From positions 1-64,000 of the forward strand of contig NZ_BMQA01000001.1 of assembly GCF_014647875.1 (NCBI RefSeq): a stretch of 64,000 nucleotides of DNA. Reading direction: 5' to 3'. The DNA comes from Streptomyces brasiliensis. Lineage in GTDB: Bacteria; Actinomycetota; Actinomycetes; Streptomycetales; Streptomycetaceae. Of this stretch, positions 1 through 9,130 are shown one piece after another. The position numbers and the translations under genes are program-made. The notes beneath the pieces are model-generated. The model was given only the letters and a program-made list of their open reading frames with translations. It had not been told where the DNA came from and did no database searches. How positions within the stretch are numbered: the stretch's first letter is position 1; each line of letters begins with the position of its first letter.

Positions 1-209
1 CGGACTGGAACTGGCCGCCTGATCAACCGAATCCGCCAACAAAGTCCTGAAGGCCGGGGCATCCTCGGAGGAACCCGGTGAACCATTGCGCAAGCGCCCG
101 GAGCGGACCACCGCACCCGGGCCTTCGCCTGTGCAGGGGCAACGGCACGGTTCCGGGTGACCGTCACGGCAGGCGTCCCCGCTGGTGTCCGTTCGGTCTC
201 CGCTGGGTT

Positions 210-1733
210 TCAGCGATCGAGTTCCTGCCAGGCCGAAAAGGCCAGGAGGAGCTCGGCGCGTACATGTGCGGAGTCGAGGTCCACACCGAGCAGGGACTGG
301 GCCCTTTCCATCCGGTTGCGCAGGGTGTGGCGGTGCACCCCCAGGGATGCGGAGGCGGCTTCCCATTGGCCGTTGTGCTCGAGGAATGCGCGCAGCGAGC
401 CGAGCAGCTCCGTCGCGTTGGCGGCGTCGTGCGCGGCGAGTGGGGCCAGCCGGGTCCGGGCGATCGACGCCAGTACCGTGCGCGTTTCGGGCGTGGTCAG
501 GAGGACGTGACCGGCGAGCGCCTCGAAGCGGATCACGTCCCGGCAGCTGCGTGCCTGCGCGGCCGACGCGGCGCTCAGCGCCTCGCGGAGGGCCGCCGGC
601 CCGTCCGCCAGGTCGTGCGGGCTGCTGAGGCCGGCCCAGAGGCGGGTCCTCGGCCGGCTGTCCAGGCGGTCCATCACCGCCTGGGCCGTCATCGCGTGGC
701 CGCCGGGGAGCAGCAGCACGGCGCATTCCTCGCGGACGGTGCCGAACAGCGGCAGGCCGCGCTCGCTCAATTGCTCGCCGGCGGCCTCGAGAGTGTGCCG
801 GGGGCTGCCGCCCCGCAGGGCCAGGACACGCACCCCGTCACGGACGGGGAAGCCCGCCTCGGAGAGATGGCTGAGCGCTGCCGCAGCGGGGATCGACCCG
901 TCGAGGAACATCCGGACGAACAGGCCGTTCACGCGGTTCTGCTCGTCGCGCAGCCTCAGCGGCTTCTCGGCCTCCAGGGCGACCAGTGACGCCGCGTGTC
1001 CCAGCAACAGGTGATCGACCGGTGTCAGTGCCCGGTCGGTGACCAGCACCAACCGCCCATGGACCCGCGGGCCCACCCGGACCTGCTGAACTGCCACCCC
1101 CGCGTCGGGGCCGCAGCTCACCGCCGCTGCCGCCTCGTCCGCCGCGCGCAAGTCTGCCAGCACGTCGGGGGCGGGCGCGGGGACGCCGGCCGGATGGGCG
1201 GCGCGCGTCCGGCCCTCGTGGTCGAGGAAGAGCACGGCGGTGCCCGTGGAGACCGCCAGTTCCCGGACCACGGCCTGCGCTCCGCCGTGCAGAGCGGCCC
1301 GGGTCATCCGCGGCTGGATGCGGGAGGCCTGGACGACGCCCTCGTACTGCTGCTCGGCGAGCCGTTGCATCACCGCCTTGGTGACGGCCGCGAACGGCGT
1401 GGGCAGCGGAACCTCCAGCAGCGGCAGACCGGCCGCCTCGGCGGCCGCCACGACATCGGCGGGCACCACGTCGTGGGACAGGCCGATGCCGAAGCCCAGC
1501 GCGGCCACTCCGGCGTCGGCCAAGCGCTGGACGTACTTCTGCTGAGCGTCGGCCTCGGCCGGGAGGCGCAGGCCGGTGGTGAGGAGCAGCTCGCCGCCGC
1601 TGATCCAGGGCACGGGGTCGGCGAGTTCGATGCTGTGCGCCCACAGCACCTCGCGGTCGAGCTGCTCGCGTGCTGCGAGCACGCGCAGGCGCAGCTCCGA
1701 ACGCCCGAGCAGCCAGCGCAGCGGTACGCCCAC
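210..1733 (-). CDS. PucR-family transcriptional regulator
   Basis: About 507 aa from a GTG start. The N-terminal third resembles the PucR domain seen in regulators of purine, GABA and amino-acid catabolism. The C-terminal 70 residues carry the PucR-type helix-turn-helix, with the motif LGVHRHTLRNRM, followed by the usual RAELLLAF tail. PucR proteins are usually local activators that sense a catabolic substrate. It is transcribed in the same direction as the aminotransferase gene upstream of it, so it is the obvious candidate regulator of the neighbouring 5-aminovalerate/glutarate genes. The effector is not readable from sequence. An A/G-rich stretch precedes the GTG but spacing is loose, so the exact start is less certain than the family. 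Confidence 0.88.
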   Translation of the reverse strand: MGVPLRWLLGRSELRLRVLAAREQLDREVLWAHSIELADPVPWISGGELLLTTGLRLPAEADAQQKYVQRLADAGVAALGFGIGLSHDVVPADVVAAAEAAGLPLLEVPLPTPFAAVTKAVMQRLAEQQYEGVVQASRIQPRMTRAALHGGAQAVVRELAVSTGTAVLFLDHEGRTRAAHPAGVPAPAPDVLADLRAADEAAAAVSCGPDAGVAVQQVRVGPRVHGRLVLVTDRALTPVDHLLLGHAASLVALEAEKPLRLRDEQNRVNGLFVRMFLDGSIPAAAALSHLSEAGFPVRDGVRVLALRGGSPRHTLEAAGEQLSERGLPLFGTVREECAVLLLPGGHAMTAQAVMDRLDSRPRTRLWAGLSSPHDLADGPAALREALSAASAAQARSCRDVIRFEALAGHVLLTTPETRTVLASIARTRLAPLAAHDAANATELLGSLRAFLEHNGQWEAASASLGVHRHTLRNRMERAQSLLGVDLDSAHVRAELLLAFSAWQELDR

Positions 1734-1860
1734 CGCCGCATCACCACCTTCGAGCTTGACCTCTAAAACTGGAGGTCATCCTATTTCACCGATCCGAACT
1801 CGTCCCCGGTTGTGAGGCGAACCTCGCCCGTGGGCATGGGCTCGCCGCTTTCCGACCCTC

Positions 1861-1887
1861 ACCGACGCCCGGAAACCGGGCGTCGGT
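1861..1887. terminator. Inverted repeat, possible terminator of the aminotransferase gene
   Basis: Perfect 12-bp arms (ACCGACGCCCGG and its complement) are separated by AAA. The repeat lies about 130 bp past the aminotransferase stop, in the gap before the PucR gene. No T-run follows on the minus strand, so it may act as an RNA-end stabiliser or a weak terminator. Confidence 0.4.
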
Positions 1888-2016
1888 GCGTCGGGCGGGC
1901 GATTCACCTGCCCGTGAAGGGCGGTCCGGAGCCGAATCCCGATCCGTGAGCTCATTCGGCGGTCGCACCTGGCCGTACCCCCTGCATGCCGAGCATGCGG
2001 TGAGCGGTGAGTACGG

Positions 2017-3393
2017 TCAGCCTGCGGAGGCGGTCTCCTTGGCGATGGCCTCGCCGAGCAGCGTGAGACCCTCGTCCAGCAGGGTGTCGGAGATCGACAG
2101 CGGCGGCAGGAACCGCAGGACGTTGCCGTAGCTGCCCGCCGTCAGCACGAGGAGCCCCTCCGCATGGCAGCGCCTGGCGATGCCGGCGGCCAGTTCGGGC
2201 GCGGGGACGCGGTCCCCGTGCGGCTGCACGAGTTCGATGGCGATCATCGCTCCCCGGCCGCGCACATCTCCCATGGCCGGGTGGACGCGGGCGAGTTCGG
2301 CGAGGCGCTGGTGCATGACGTCACCGATCGCTTGGGCCCGTTCGAGCAGGTCGTGGGTCTCAATCTCGTCGAAGACGCCGAGCGCGGCCTCGCAGGCCAC
2401 CGGGTTGCCGCTGAAGGTGCCACCCAGGCCGCCGACGGGGGCGGCGTCCATCAGTTCCGCGCGACCGGTCACCGCGCCCAGAGGCAGGCCGCCCGCCAGG
2501 CCCTTTGCGGTGGTCACCAGGTCCGGCCGGATGCCCTCGTGCTCGCATGCGAACATCCGGCCGGTACGGGCGATGCCCGTCTGGACCTCGTCGGCGATCA
2601 GGAGGATGCCGCGGGCCCGGCAGATCTCGGCGACTTGGGTGAGGAAGCCCGGGGCGGGGACGATGAAGCCTCCTTCGCCCTGGATCGGCTCCACGAGCAC
2701 CGCCGCGACGTTGTCCGCGCCGACCTGTCGGTCGAGCAGGTCCGCGAGGGCGGCTGCGGCCTCCTCCGCGCAGTGCTCGGGCCCGGTGGGCCAGCGGTAC
2801 GGATACGCCATCGGGGCGCGGTGGACCTCCGGCGCGAACGGGCCGAAGCCGTGTTTGTAGGGCCGGTTCTTGGCGGTCAGGGTCATCGTCAGCAGTGTGC
2901 GGCCGTGGAAGGCGTGGTCGAAGACCACGACCGCTGGGCGCCCGGTGGCGGCCCGGGCGATCTTCACCGCGTTCTCCACCGCCTCGGCACCGGAGTTGAC
3001 CAGGAGGGTTCGCTTCTCGCCGGGAACGGGCGCGAGCTCGTTCAGCCTCTGGCAGACATCGAGGTAGGAGGCGTAGGGGTTGACCAGGAAGCAGGTGTGG
3101 GTGAACCGCCGCAGCTGTGCGGCGGCGCGCTCGGCCACTGCCGTGGCCGAGTTGCCCACGGTCGTGACGGCTATGCCACTGCCGAAGTCGATGAAGGAGT
3201 TGCCGTCCGCGTCGACGATCACTCCCCCGCCGGCGGCCTCCACGAAGACGGGCAGGGTGGCACCGACCCCGGCGGGAACCAGGCCCCGCTGCCGGGCCAG
3301 CAGTTCGCGTGAGCGCGGACCGGGGATCTCGGTGACGATCCGACGGACCTGCTCGAGGCCGGGACCGCCGGCCGGTCGGGAATTACCGGGCAT
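2017..3393 (-). CDS. Class III aminotransferase, 4-aminobutyrate/5-aminovalerate type
   Basis: 458 aa, PLP-dependent fold type I. Transfers the omega-amino group of 4-aminobutyrate or 5-aminovalerate to 2-oxoglutarate, giving succinate or glutarate semialdehyde. Class III signatures are visible: NSGAEAVENAVKIAR, FDHAFHGRT, the cofactor aspartate in LIADEVQTGIART, and the PLP lysine in TTAKGLAGG (about residue 297). The ATG at 3393 is chosen because a GGAGG lies 7 bases upstream; a longer in-frame ORF from 3534 has no conserved N-terminus. It is divergent from the aldehyde dehydrogenase across about 215 bp. GabT and DavT cannot be told apart by sequence alone; the CoA-transferase and glutaryl-CoA dehydrogenase nearby favour a C5 substrate. 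Confidence 0.85.
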   Translation of the reverse strand: MPGNSRPAGGPGLEQVRRIVTEIPGPRSRELLARQRGLVPAGVGATLPVFVEAAGGGVIVDADGNSFIDFGSGIAVTTVGNSATAVAERAAAQLRRFTHTCFLVNPYASYLDVCQRLNELAPVPGEKRTLLVNSGAEAVENAVKIARAATGRPAVVVFDHAFHGRTLLTMTLTAKNRPYKHGFGPFAPEVHRAPMAYPYRWPTGPEHCAEEAAAALADLLDRQVGADNVAAVLVEPIQGEGGFIVPAPGFLTQVAEICRARGILLIADEVQTGIARTGRMFACEHEGIRPDLVTTAKGLAGGLPLGAVTGRAELMDAAPVGGLGGTFSGNPVACEAALGVFDEIETHDLLERAQAIGDVMHQRLAELARVHPAMGDVRGRGAMIAIELVQPHGDRVPAPELAAGIARRCHAEGLLVLTAGSYGNVLRFLPPLSISDTLLDEGLTLLGEAIAKETASAG

Positions 3394-3608
3394 GGGACGT
3401 CCTCCGGGGGGTCGGGACTCGGGGACGCCGAGCCAACCACCGCTGTGCGCACCGCACCATCGACGGATCGGCGTGCATGGACGGCCCGCGACAGTCCATC
3501 TCGTCCAGTGCGCTCGAGGCGCGGCCCTCCTCACAATGGCGACCGCACCGATCCACCGCGCCCCGGGAGACGACGGCGGCGCGCAGGGACGTCCCGAAAG
3601 GAGTGAAG
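3394..3608. promoter_or_regulatory. Divergent promoter region of the aminovalerate/glutarate genes
   Basis: About 215 bp separate the divergent aminotransferase and aldehyde dehydrogenase starts. It must hold both promoters and probably the regulator site. I see no convincing palindrome or -35/-10 pair, so this is a positional inference only. Confidence 0.4.
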
Positions 3609-5117
3609 ATGCGACCCACCGCAGGCGGTAGCGCGAGGGAGGCCGGAATGGCCCGGCGGGCCCGGACCCTTCGCCACCTCGTCGCAGGGCAGTGGCGGAC
3701 CGGCGACGGCGAGGACATCGTCGATCTCAACCCGGCACGCCCTCGCGAAACCGTGGCCGTGGGACAGTTCGCCCAGGACCACGACCTCGACCAGGCGGTC
3801 GCGGCGGCACGGGACGCGTACCCTCGCTGGGCCGCCACGCCGCCGCAGGCCCGCGGCCGGATTCTCGACCGCGCCGCCGACTTCATCGACGCGCACGCCG
3901 ACCAGTGGGGCGAGGAGCTCACCTGGGAAGAGGGCAAAACCCGTGCCGAGGGCATCGGCGAGGTACGCCGGGCTGCGGAGATCTTCCGCTACTACGCCGG
4001 GGAGGCGACCCGCCCGGTGGGTGAGGTGTTCGCCTCGCCCCGCCCCGGCGAACAGATCCATGTGGTCCACCGGCCTGTAGGCGCCGTCGCGGTCGTGACC
4101 CCTTTCAACTTCCCCATCGCGATCCCGGCCTGGAAGATCGCACCCGCGCTCAGCTACGGCAACACCGTCGTGTGGAAGCCCTCGGGCCTGGTGCCGCTGC
4201 TGGCCGTGCGCCTGGCCGAGGCACTGGTCGAGGCGGGGCTCCCGGACGGCGTCCTCTCCCTGCTCATCGGCAGCGGCAGCCTGGGCGGCCGGCTGGTCGA
4301 GCATCCGGGCGTCGACGCGGTCACCTTCACCGGCTCCACCGCGGTGGGACGCGGCTTGATCGCCGCCTGCGGGCGCCTGGCGCGGCCCGTCCAGACCGAG
4401 ATGGGCGGCAAGAACGCGGCCGTCGTGCTCGCCGACGCCGACCTCGACCTCGCCGTGCAGGAGGTGCTCGCCGGGGCCTTCCGAGCCACCGGACAGAAGT
4501 GCACCGCCACCTCCCGGCTCATCGTGCAGGAACCCATCGCCGACGAGTTCCTCGCGCAGCTCATCGAACGGGCCACCGCCCTGCGCGTCGGCGATCCTCT
4601 GGACGACGCCACCGAGATGGGACCTGTCGTGTCGCTCCAGGCCCGCGACGAGATCCAGCACGCCGTGGACGGCGCAGCCGCCCGCGCCGGCGTCGACGTC
4701 CTCACCGGCGGCCGGCACTACGACGACGACAGGATGGGCGGGGCGTTCGTCCAGCCCACCGTGATCGAGTTGGCGGACGACGACCCGTTGTGGCGCGAGG
4801 AACTGTTCGGACCCGTCCTCGCCGTTCGCCGGGCCAAGGACACTCGTGAGGCGTTGGCGCTGGCCAACGACAGTGACTTCGGCCTCTCCGCGGCCGTCTT
4901 CACCGACGACCTGTGCGCCGTCACCGCCGCCATGGACCAGGTGGACGTCGGCGTACTGCACATCAACTCCGAGACCGCAGGCGCCGATCCGCACGTGCCG
5001 TTCGGCGGCGCCAAGCAGAGTGCCTACGGGCCGAAGGAACAGGGCCGCGCAGCGCGCGAGTTCTTCACCCGCACCACGACCGTGTACCTGCGCAGCTCCG
5101 GAGGGCCGACGCTGTGA
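3609..5117 (+). CDS. NAD(P)-dependent aldehyde dehydrogenase, probable glutarate/succinate semialdehyde dehydrogenase
   Basis: 502 aa, ALDH superfamily. Oxidises a semialdehyde to the acid. Visible motifs: the N-terminal cofactor region VTPFNFPIAIPAWK, the FTGSTAVG turn, the catalytic base in EMGGKNA (about E264), the nucleophile in GQKCTA (about C298), and the C-terminal PFGGAKQSAYG. The ATG at 3609 has AAAGGAG upstream; the ORF stays open to 3477 but without family similarity. The stop overlaps the GTG of the CoA-transferase (GTGA), indicating translational coupling. In context it would convert glutarate semialdehyde to glutarate. The sequence also resembles 2-oxoglutarate semialdehyde dehydrogenases, so substrate is inferred from neighbours. 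Confidence 0.87.
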   Translation: MRPTAGGSAREAGMARRARTLRHLVAGQWRTGDGEDIVDLNPARPRETVAVGQFAQDHDLDQAVAAARDAYPRWAATPPQARGRILDRAADFIDAHADQWGEELTWEEGKTRAEGIGEVRRAAEIFRYYAGEATRPVGEVFASPRPGEQIHVVHRPVGAVAVVTPFNFPIAIPAWKIAPALSYGNTVVWKPSGLVPLLAVRLAEALVEAGLPDGVLSLLIGSGSLGGRLVEHPGVDAVTFTGSTAVGRGLIAACGRLARPVQTEMGGKNAAVVLADADLDLAVQEVLAGAFRATGQKCTATSRLIVQEPIADEFLAQLIERATALRVGDPLDDATEMGPVVSLQARDEIQHAVDGAAARAGVDVLTGGRHYDDDRMGGAFVQPTVIELADDDPLWREELFGPVLAVRRAKDTREALALANDSDFGLSAAVFTDDLCAVTAAMDQVDVGVLHINSETAGADPHVPFGGAKQSAYGPKEQGRAAREFFTRTTTVYLRSSGGPTL

Positions 5118-6268
5118 CCACGTCCCCGGAACTGCCGTTGAGCGGCGTACTCGTCGCCGACTTCGGACGCGTACTCGCCGCGCCCTACGCCACCATGCTC
5201 CTCGCCGACCTCGGCGCCGACGTCATCAAGGTCGAGCACCCCACCATGGGGGACGACACCCGCGCCTGGGGCCCGCCGCACGCGCACGGTGAGGCCACCT
5301 ACTTCCTCTCCGTCAATCGGAACAAGCGCTCTGTCGCCCTCGACCTGCGCGACGACGCCGACCGGCGCCGCGCCGTCGAACTGGCTCGCCGGGCCGATGT
5401 GCTCTTCGAGAACTTCCGCCCCGGGACCATGCCGAAGTACGGGCTCGGCTACGACGAGGTCCGTGCCGCCAACCCAAAGATCGTCTACTGCTCGATCACG
5501 GGATTCGGTGCGGGGCGCGGAGCCGACCTACCCGGATACGACCTGCTGATCCAGGCCGTCGGCGGGCTCATGAGCGTCACCGGCCCCGCCCCCGGACAGC
5601 CGGTGAAGACCGGCGTGGCCCTGGTGGACGTCCTCACGGGCCTGCACGCGGCGATCGGTGTGCTCGCCGCGCTGCGCCACCGGGAGGTGAGCGGCGAGGG
5701 ACAGCACATCGAGGTCAATCTGCTCTCGACCTTGCTGTCCAGCCTGGTCAATCAGGCCGCCGGGTACACACTCGCCGGTCAGGTACCAGGCATCCTGGGC
5801 AACCGGCATCCGTCCATCGCACCGTACGAGGTCTTCCAGGCCAAGGACCGGCCGCTCGTCATCGCGGTCGGGAACGACCGCCAGTTCGCGGCGCTCTGTC
5901 GCGGCATCGGAGCGCCGCAGTTGGCCGAAGACCCGCGCTTCGCCACCAACGGCGATCGCGTTGCCCACATCGACGAACTGACCCGGGAACTCGCGGGGCT
6001 GCTCGCCACCCGCACCGCGGCCGAATGGTTCGAGCACCTCACGCCCCTGGGCGTCCCCTGCGGCCCCGTCAACGACCTCGCCCAGGCGTTCGACCTTGCC
6101 GACCGCCTCGGCCTCGCGCCGCGGGCCGTGATCCACAGCGACGAGGGCCCTCCCACGGATCTCGTCGCCAACCCCATCTCCCTGTCCCGCACCCCGCCTC
6201 GATACGAGCGGCGCCCGCCCCGGCTGGGCGAGCACACCACCGAGATCGCGGACTGGCTGGACTCCTGA
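5114..6268 (+). CDS. CaiB/BaiF (class III) CoA-transferase, probable glutarate CoA-transferase
   Basis: 384 aa from a GTG overlapping the previous stop by 4 bases. Family III CoA-transferases move CoA between acyl-CoA and a carboxylate through an aspartyl-CoA intermediate. The nucleophilic aspartate is in PGYDLLIQAVGG (about D143), and the N-terminal LLADLGADVIKVE and ENFRPGTM motifs are typical. It sits between the semialdehyde dehydrogenase and a glutaryl-CoA dehydrogenase, so the simplest reading is succinyl-CoA:glutarate CoA-transferase (SUGCT-like), which activates glutarate. Substrate choice is inference from gene order. Confidence 0.86.
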   Translation: MTTSPELPLSGVLVADFGRVLAAPYATMLLADLGADVIKVEHPTMGDDTRAWGPPHAHGEATYFLSVNRNKRSVALDLRDDADRRRAVELARRADVLFENFRPGTMPKYGLGYDEVRAANPKIVYCSITGFGAGRGADLPGYDLLIQAVGGLMSVTGPAPGQPVKTGVALVDVLTGLHAAIGVLAALRHREVSGEGQHIEVNLLSTLLSSLVNQAAGYTLAGQVPGILGNRHPSIAPYEVFQAKDRPLVIAVGNDRQFAALCRGIGAPQLAEDPRFATNGDRVAHIDELTRELAGLLATRTAAEWFEHLTPLGVPCGPVNDLAQAFDLADRLGLAPRAVIHSDEGPPTDLVANPISLSRTPPRYERRPPRLGEHTTEIADWLDS

Positions 6269-6293
6269 CCCCACTTCCCCGAAGGAGCACACA

Positions 6294-7472
6294 ATGAGCG
6301 GCGCCAAGCCGATGAAGGACCCCCTCGACCTGCTCGACCTCTCCTCCGCCCTCTCCGACGAGGAACGCGAGATACAGACCACCGTCGCCAAGTTCCTCGC
6401 CGACCGGGTGCGCCCGCACATCGGCGAGTGGTTCGAGAACGCGCACTTCGCCCGCGAGCTCGCTCCCGAACTCGGCAAGCTCGGGCTTCTCGGCATGCAT
6501 CTGGAGGGCTACGGCTGCGCCGGTACCAACGCCGTCAGCTACGGGCTGGCCTGTCTGGAACTGGAGGCCGCCGACTCCGGGTTCCGCAGCTTCGTCTCGG
6601 TGCAGGGCTCGCTGTCGATGTACTCGATCTGGAAGTGGGGCTCCGAGGAGCAGAAGCAGGAGTGGCTGCCGCGGCTCGCCGCGGGTGAAGCCATCGGCTG
6701 CTTCGGTCTGACCGAGCCGGACTTCGGCAGCGATCCGGCGGGCATGCGCACCCGGGCCGTACGCGACGGTGGCGACTGGGTTATCAACGGCTCGAAGATG
6801 TGGATCACCAACGGCGGCATCGCCGACGTCGCCACCGTCTGGGCGCAGACCGAGGACGGCGTGCGCGGCTTCCTCGTGCCGCGCGGCACCCCCGGCTTCA
6901 CCACCCAGAACATCAAACAGAAGATGTCGCTGCGCGCCTCGATCACCTCGGAGCTGTACTTCGACAACGTGCGGTTGCCCGAGTCGGCGCGCCTGCCGCA
7001 CGCCCAGGGTCTGCGCGGGCCGCTGTCCTGCCTGAACGAGGCCCGGTTCGGGATTCTCTTCGGAGCGGTCGGCGCCGGCCGCGACTGCCTCCAGACGGCC
7101 CTCGAGTACGCCGACTCCCGCGTCCAGTTCGACAAGCCGATCAGTGCCTTCCAGCTGACCCAGAAGAAGCTCGCGGACATGAGCGTCACCCTCGGCAGCG
7201 CAGCTCTGCTCGCCCTGCACCTGGGCAGGCTCAAGGACCAGGGTCGTATCCGTCCCGAACAGATCAGCGTCGGCAAGCTCAACAACGTCCGTGAGGCCCT
7301 GGCCATTGCCCGCGAGTGCCGGACCGTCCTCGGCGCCAACGGCATCTCCCTCGAGTACTCGCCGCTGCGCCATGCCAACAACCTGGAGTCCGTCCTCACG
7401 TACGAGGGCACCAGCGAGATCCACACGCTCGTGGTCGGACAGGCACTCACCGGCCAGGCCGCCTACCGCTGA
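6294..7472 (+). CDS. gcdH: Glutaryl-CoA dehydrogenase-like acyl-CoA dehydrogenase
   Basis: 392 aa flavoprotein of the acyl-CoA dehydrogenase family. Glutaryl-CoA dehydrogenases oxidise and decarboxylate glutaryl-CoA to crotonyl-CoA and pass electrons to ETF. FAD/substrate signatures are present (CFGLTEPDFGSDPAGM, KMWITNGGIADV), and the catalytic glutamate lies in TYEGTSEIHTL at about residue 371, the position used by the glutaryl-CoA subgroup. The start has GAAGGAG about 6 bases upstream and follows the CoA-transferase stop by 25 bp, so these three genes form one operon. Confidence 0.85.
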   Translation: MSGAKPMKDPLDLLDLSSALSDEEREIQTTVAKFLADRVRPHIGEWFENAHFARELAPELGKLGLLGMHLEGYGCAGTNAVSYGLACLELEAADSGFRSFVSVQGSLSMYSIWKWGSEEQKQEWLPRLAAGEAIGCFGLTEPDFGSDPAGMRTRAVRDGGDWVINGSKMWITNGGIADVATVWAQTEDGVRGFLVPRGTPGFTTQNIKQKMSLRASITSELYFDNVRLPESARLPHAQGLRGPLSCLNEARFGILFGAVGAGRDCLQTALEYADSRVQFDKPISAFQLTQKKLADMSVTLGSAALLALHLGRLKDQGRIRPEQISVGKLNNVREALAIARECRTVLGANGISLEYSPLRHANNLESVLTYEGTSEIHTLVVGQALTGQAAYR

Positions 7473-8290
7473 CGCTCGCTTCCCCTCTGCCGAAGGGCCC
7501 ATGACACCTTCGACAGCCGGTCGCTCCTCCCCTGCCGCCCGCGCGTCCTCAGCCGGCATTCCCCGCCCCGGCGTCGCCGGAGCGGGCCGCACGGGCGGCG
7601 CCATCAGGAAAGGTCAACGCGCGAACAGGCCCGGCCGTGCTCGGGGTCGGTGAGTTCATGGTGAGGTATCCCAGGCACCGTGATCCGCCGCCTGATGATC
7701 TTTGAAAGAGAGCCCTGGTGGATTCTCTCGGTTCGGGCTTGGTCTCGGCGTGTCCGGTGGTCCGGTCGTCAGCGCATGATCAGGCGGTCGGCTGCCACCA
7801 CGTCGCCTGCTCGAGGTCTTCGACAAGGCCGGGGTGACACGGCTGCCGGCCCAGGCCCGTGACCGACAGGGGTGGCGGCGGTGAGGTTCGCTCAGCCGCG
7901 TGCATTTCGGCCCCGGCGCACCGGGACCGGCCGCCACCCGTCACCCGCACTCCGTGGCTCAGCGGTGTGGAGTCCGGCAGCTTGTGCGGACGCTCGCCCG
8001 AAGGCGTGCCCGCCCGCACCGGCCGGGCTCCGGCCGCGCCGCCAGGTGCCGCGACCTCCGACAATGCCGCGCAGGGTCTGTCCTGCAGGCCGCCGCCCGC
8101 ATCACCGCGGCGGCCGCTGCCTACGCCCGCGGATCACTGCCACCTGGCCCTGGTGCGGATCACTGCCACCTGGCCCTGGTGATGAGAACCGACCGGCGCT
8201 AATCGCCCGCCTGCTCGCCCGCCCTGCCCCGCCCAGCCACCTGACCACCAGCGCTGTCCCCGCCCACCCACGACCGAGGGTCGGGGGGAC
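7473..8290. other. Gene-poor stretch after gcdH
   Basis: No ORF here has a recognisable domain. Many short ORFs exist on both strands, as expected at this GC content, with no consistent codon bias. A short plus-strand frame ending near 7883 (LLEVFDKAGVTRLPAQARDR) reads like a coding remnant but I cannot place it. Confidence 0.5.
8129..8180. repeat. Perfect 26-bp tandem duplication
   Basis: Two identical, directly adjacent 26-bp units (8129-8154 and 8155-8180), each containing GATCACTGCCACCTGGCCCT. It lies in noncoding sequence. A replication-slippage duplication is the simplest explanation. Confidence 0.85.
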
Positions 8291-8510
8291 GGAATGTGGT
8301 ACCGGTCCTTGTGGCCCGCCAGCTGGGTACGGGCCGCGGTTGCGGCCGGCACGGACGCGTCCACCGCGTCGGCCAACCCCTCCACCAGAAAGGGAGCTTC
8401 GGTCGCCGGTTGCGCTGCGTCCCCGCCCACAACCTAGCGGCTCGGCCGCAGCCGCATGTGTGGGAGAGCTCACACCGGCGGCCAGGAGGACCGTCACAGC
8501 GAGCGGGGCG
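8290..8510 (-). pseudogene. Remnant of a secreted protease precursor (signal peptide plus propeptide)
   Basis: On the minus strand one frame reads as the end of a signal peptide (AVTVLLAAGVSSPTHAAAAE). A second frame then reads FLVEGLADAVDASVPAA followed by AARTQLAGHKDRYHIPSP. This pattern recalls the start of Streptomyces secreted metalloprotease precursors. The two halves are in different frames and nothing catalytic follows, so I read it as a broken N-terminal fragment. It lies beside an intact M4 protease gene on the other strand. Recognition is by eye and tentative. Confidence 0.35.
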
Positions 8511-9130
8511 ACCGGAGCGGCGTGGCCGGGACTGCGAACAAGCCGTCGTCGTACGTGTGATGGCAGGAACGAGTGCCTCCGACCGCCCAGCGCGGCACGG
8601 GCCCGGTAGTGGGACCTCAGATATGCGGCGCACCCGCGGGCGGGATGATCACGTCGTGGCCGGACTGGTCAGGATGTCGAACCGTCCCGGAAACACACCC
8701 CGTTCACCAGGCTGAGCCAACGTCGGCCGGCCGGGCATGGCGTTGCGGCGCGAAGGGGGGCGGACCCGGTCGGCCAAGGCCGGCCGTGGCGTCTGCCGCT
8801 GGAGGGACGGGTGCTGTTGATCGCCGCCTCCTGGCGGGCCGACTTCACGCCGCGGCAGCCGTCTCCGCTGCTCGGGGTGTCCACGCAGATCGCCGGGGCC
8901 GCTGGAGCAGCCGACACGTTTCCGCCCGGAATGTCCTGGCCGAGAGCGCAGGTTTCACAGCTGCGCAACTGCACGTATTCCCCTCCGACTTCTCTTGTCA
9001 TGGTGCACGTGTGGAAGCGAAGGTTCAGGGCGAGCCGCGGGCGCGCTGACCAACAGTTACGGAACAGCCGGTCAGTCACGTCGTGCGCGGCTGTGGACAT
9101 CGACAGACGGCCGTACGGAAGGACCCGGGA
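8511..9130. other. Upstream region of the M4 protease gene
   Basis: About 600 bp without a gene I can support. It presumably holds the promoter of the protease gene. Short antisense ORFs here show no domain. Confidence 0.4.

Noticed and set aside
1..209. End of an upstream gene at the window start
   Set aside because: Short open frames reach the edge but too little sequence is present to support any.
3394..3534. A 47-residue N-terminal extension of the aminotransferase
   Set aside because: No conserved sequence; GGAGG supports the start at 3393.
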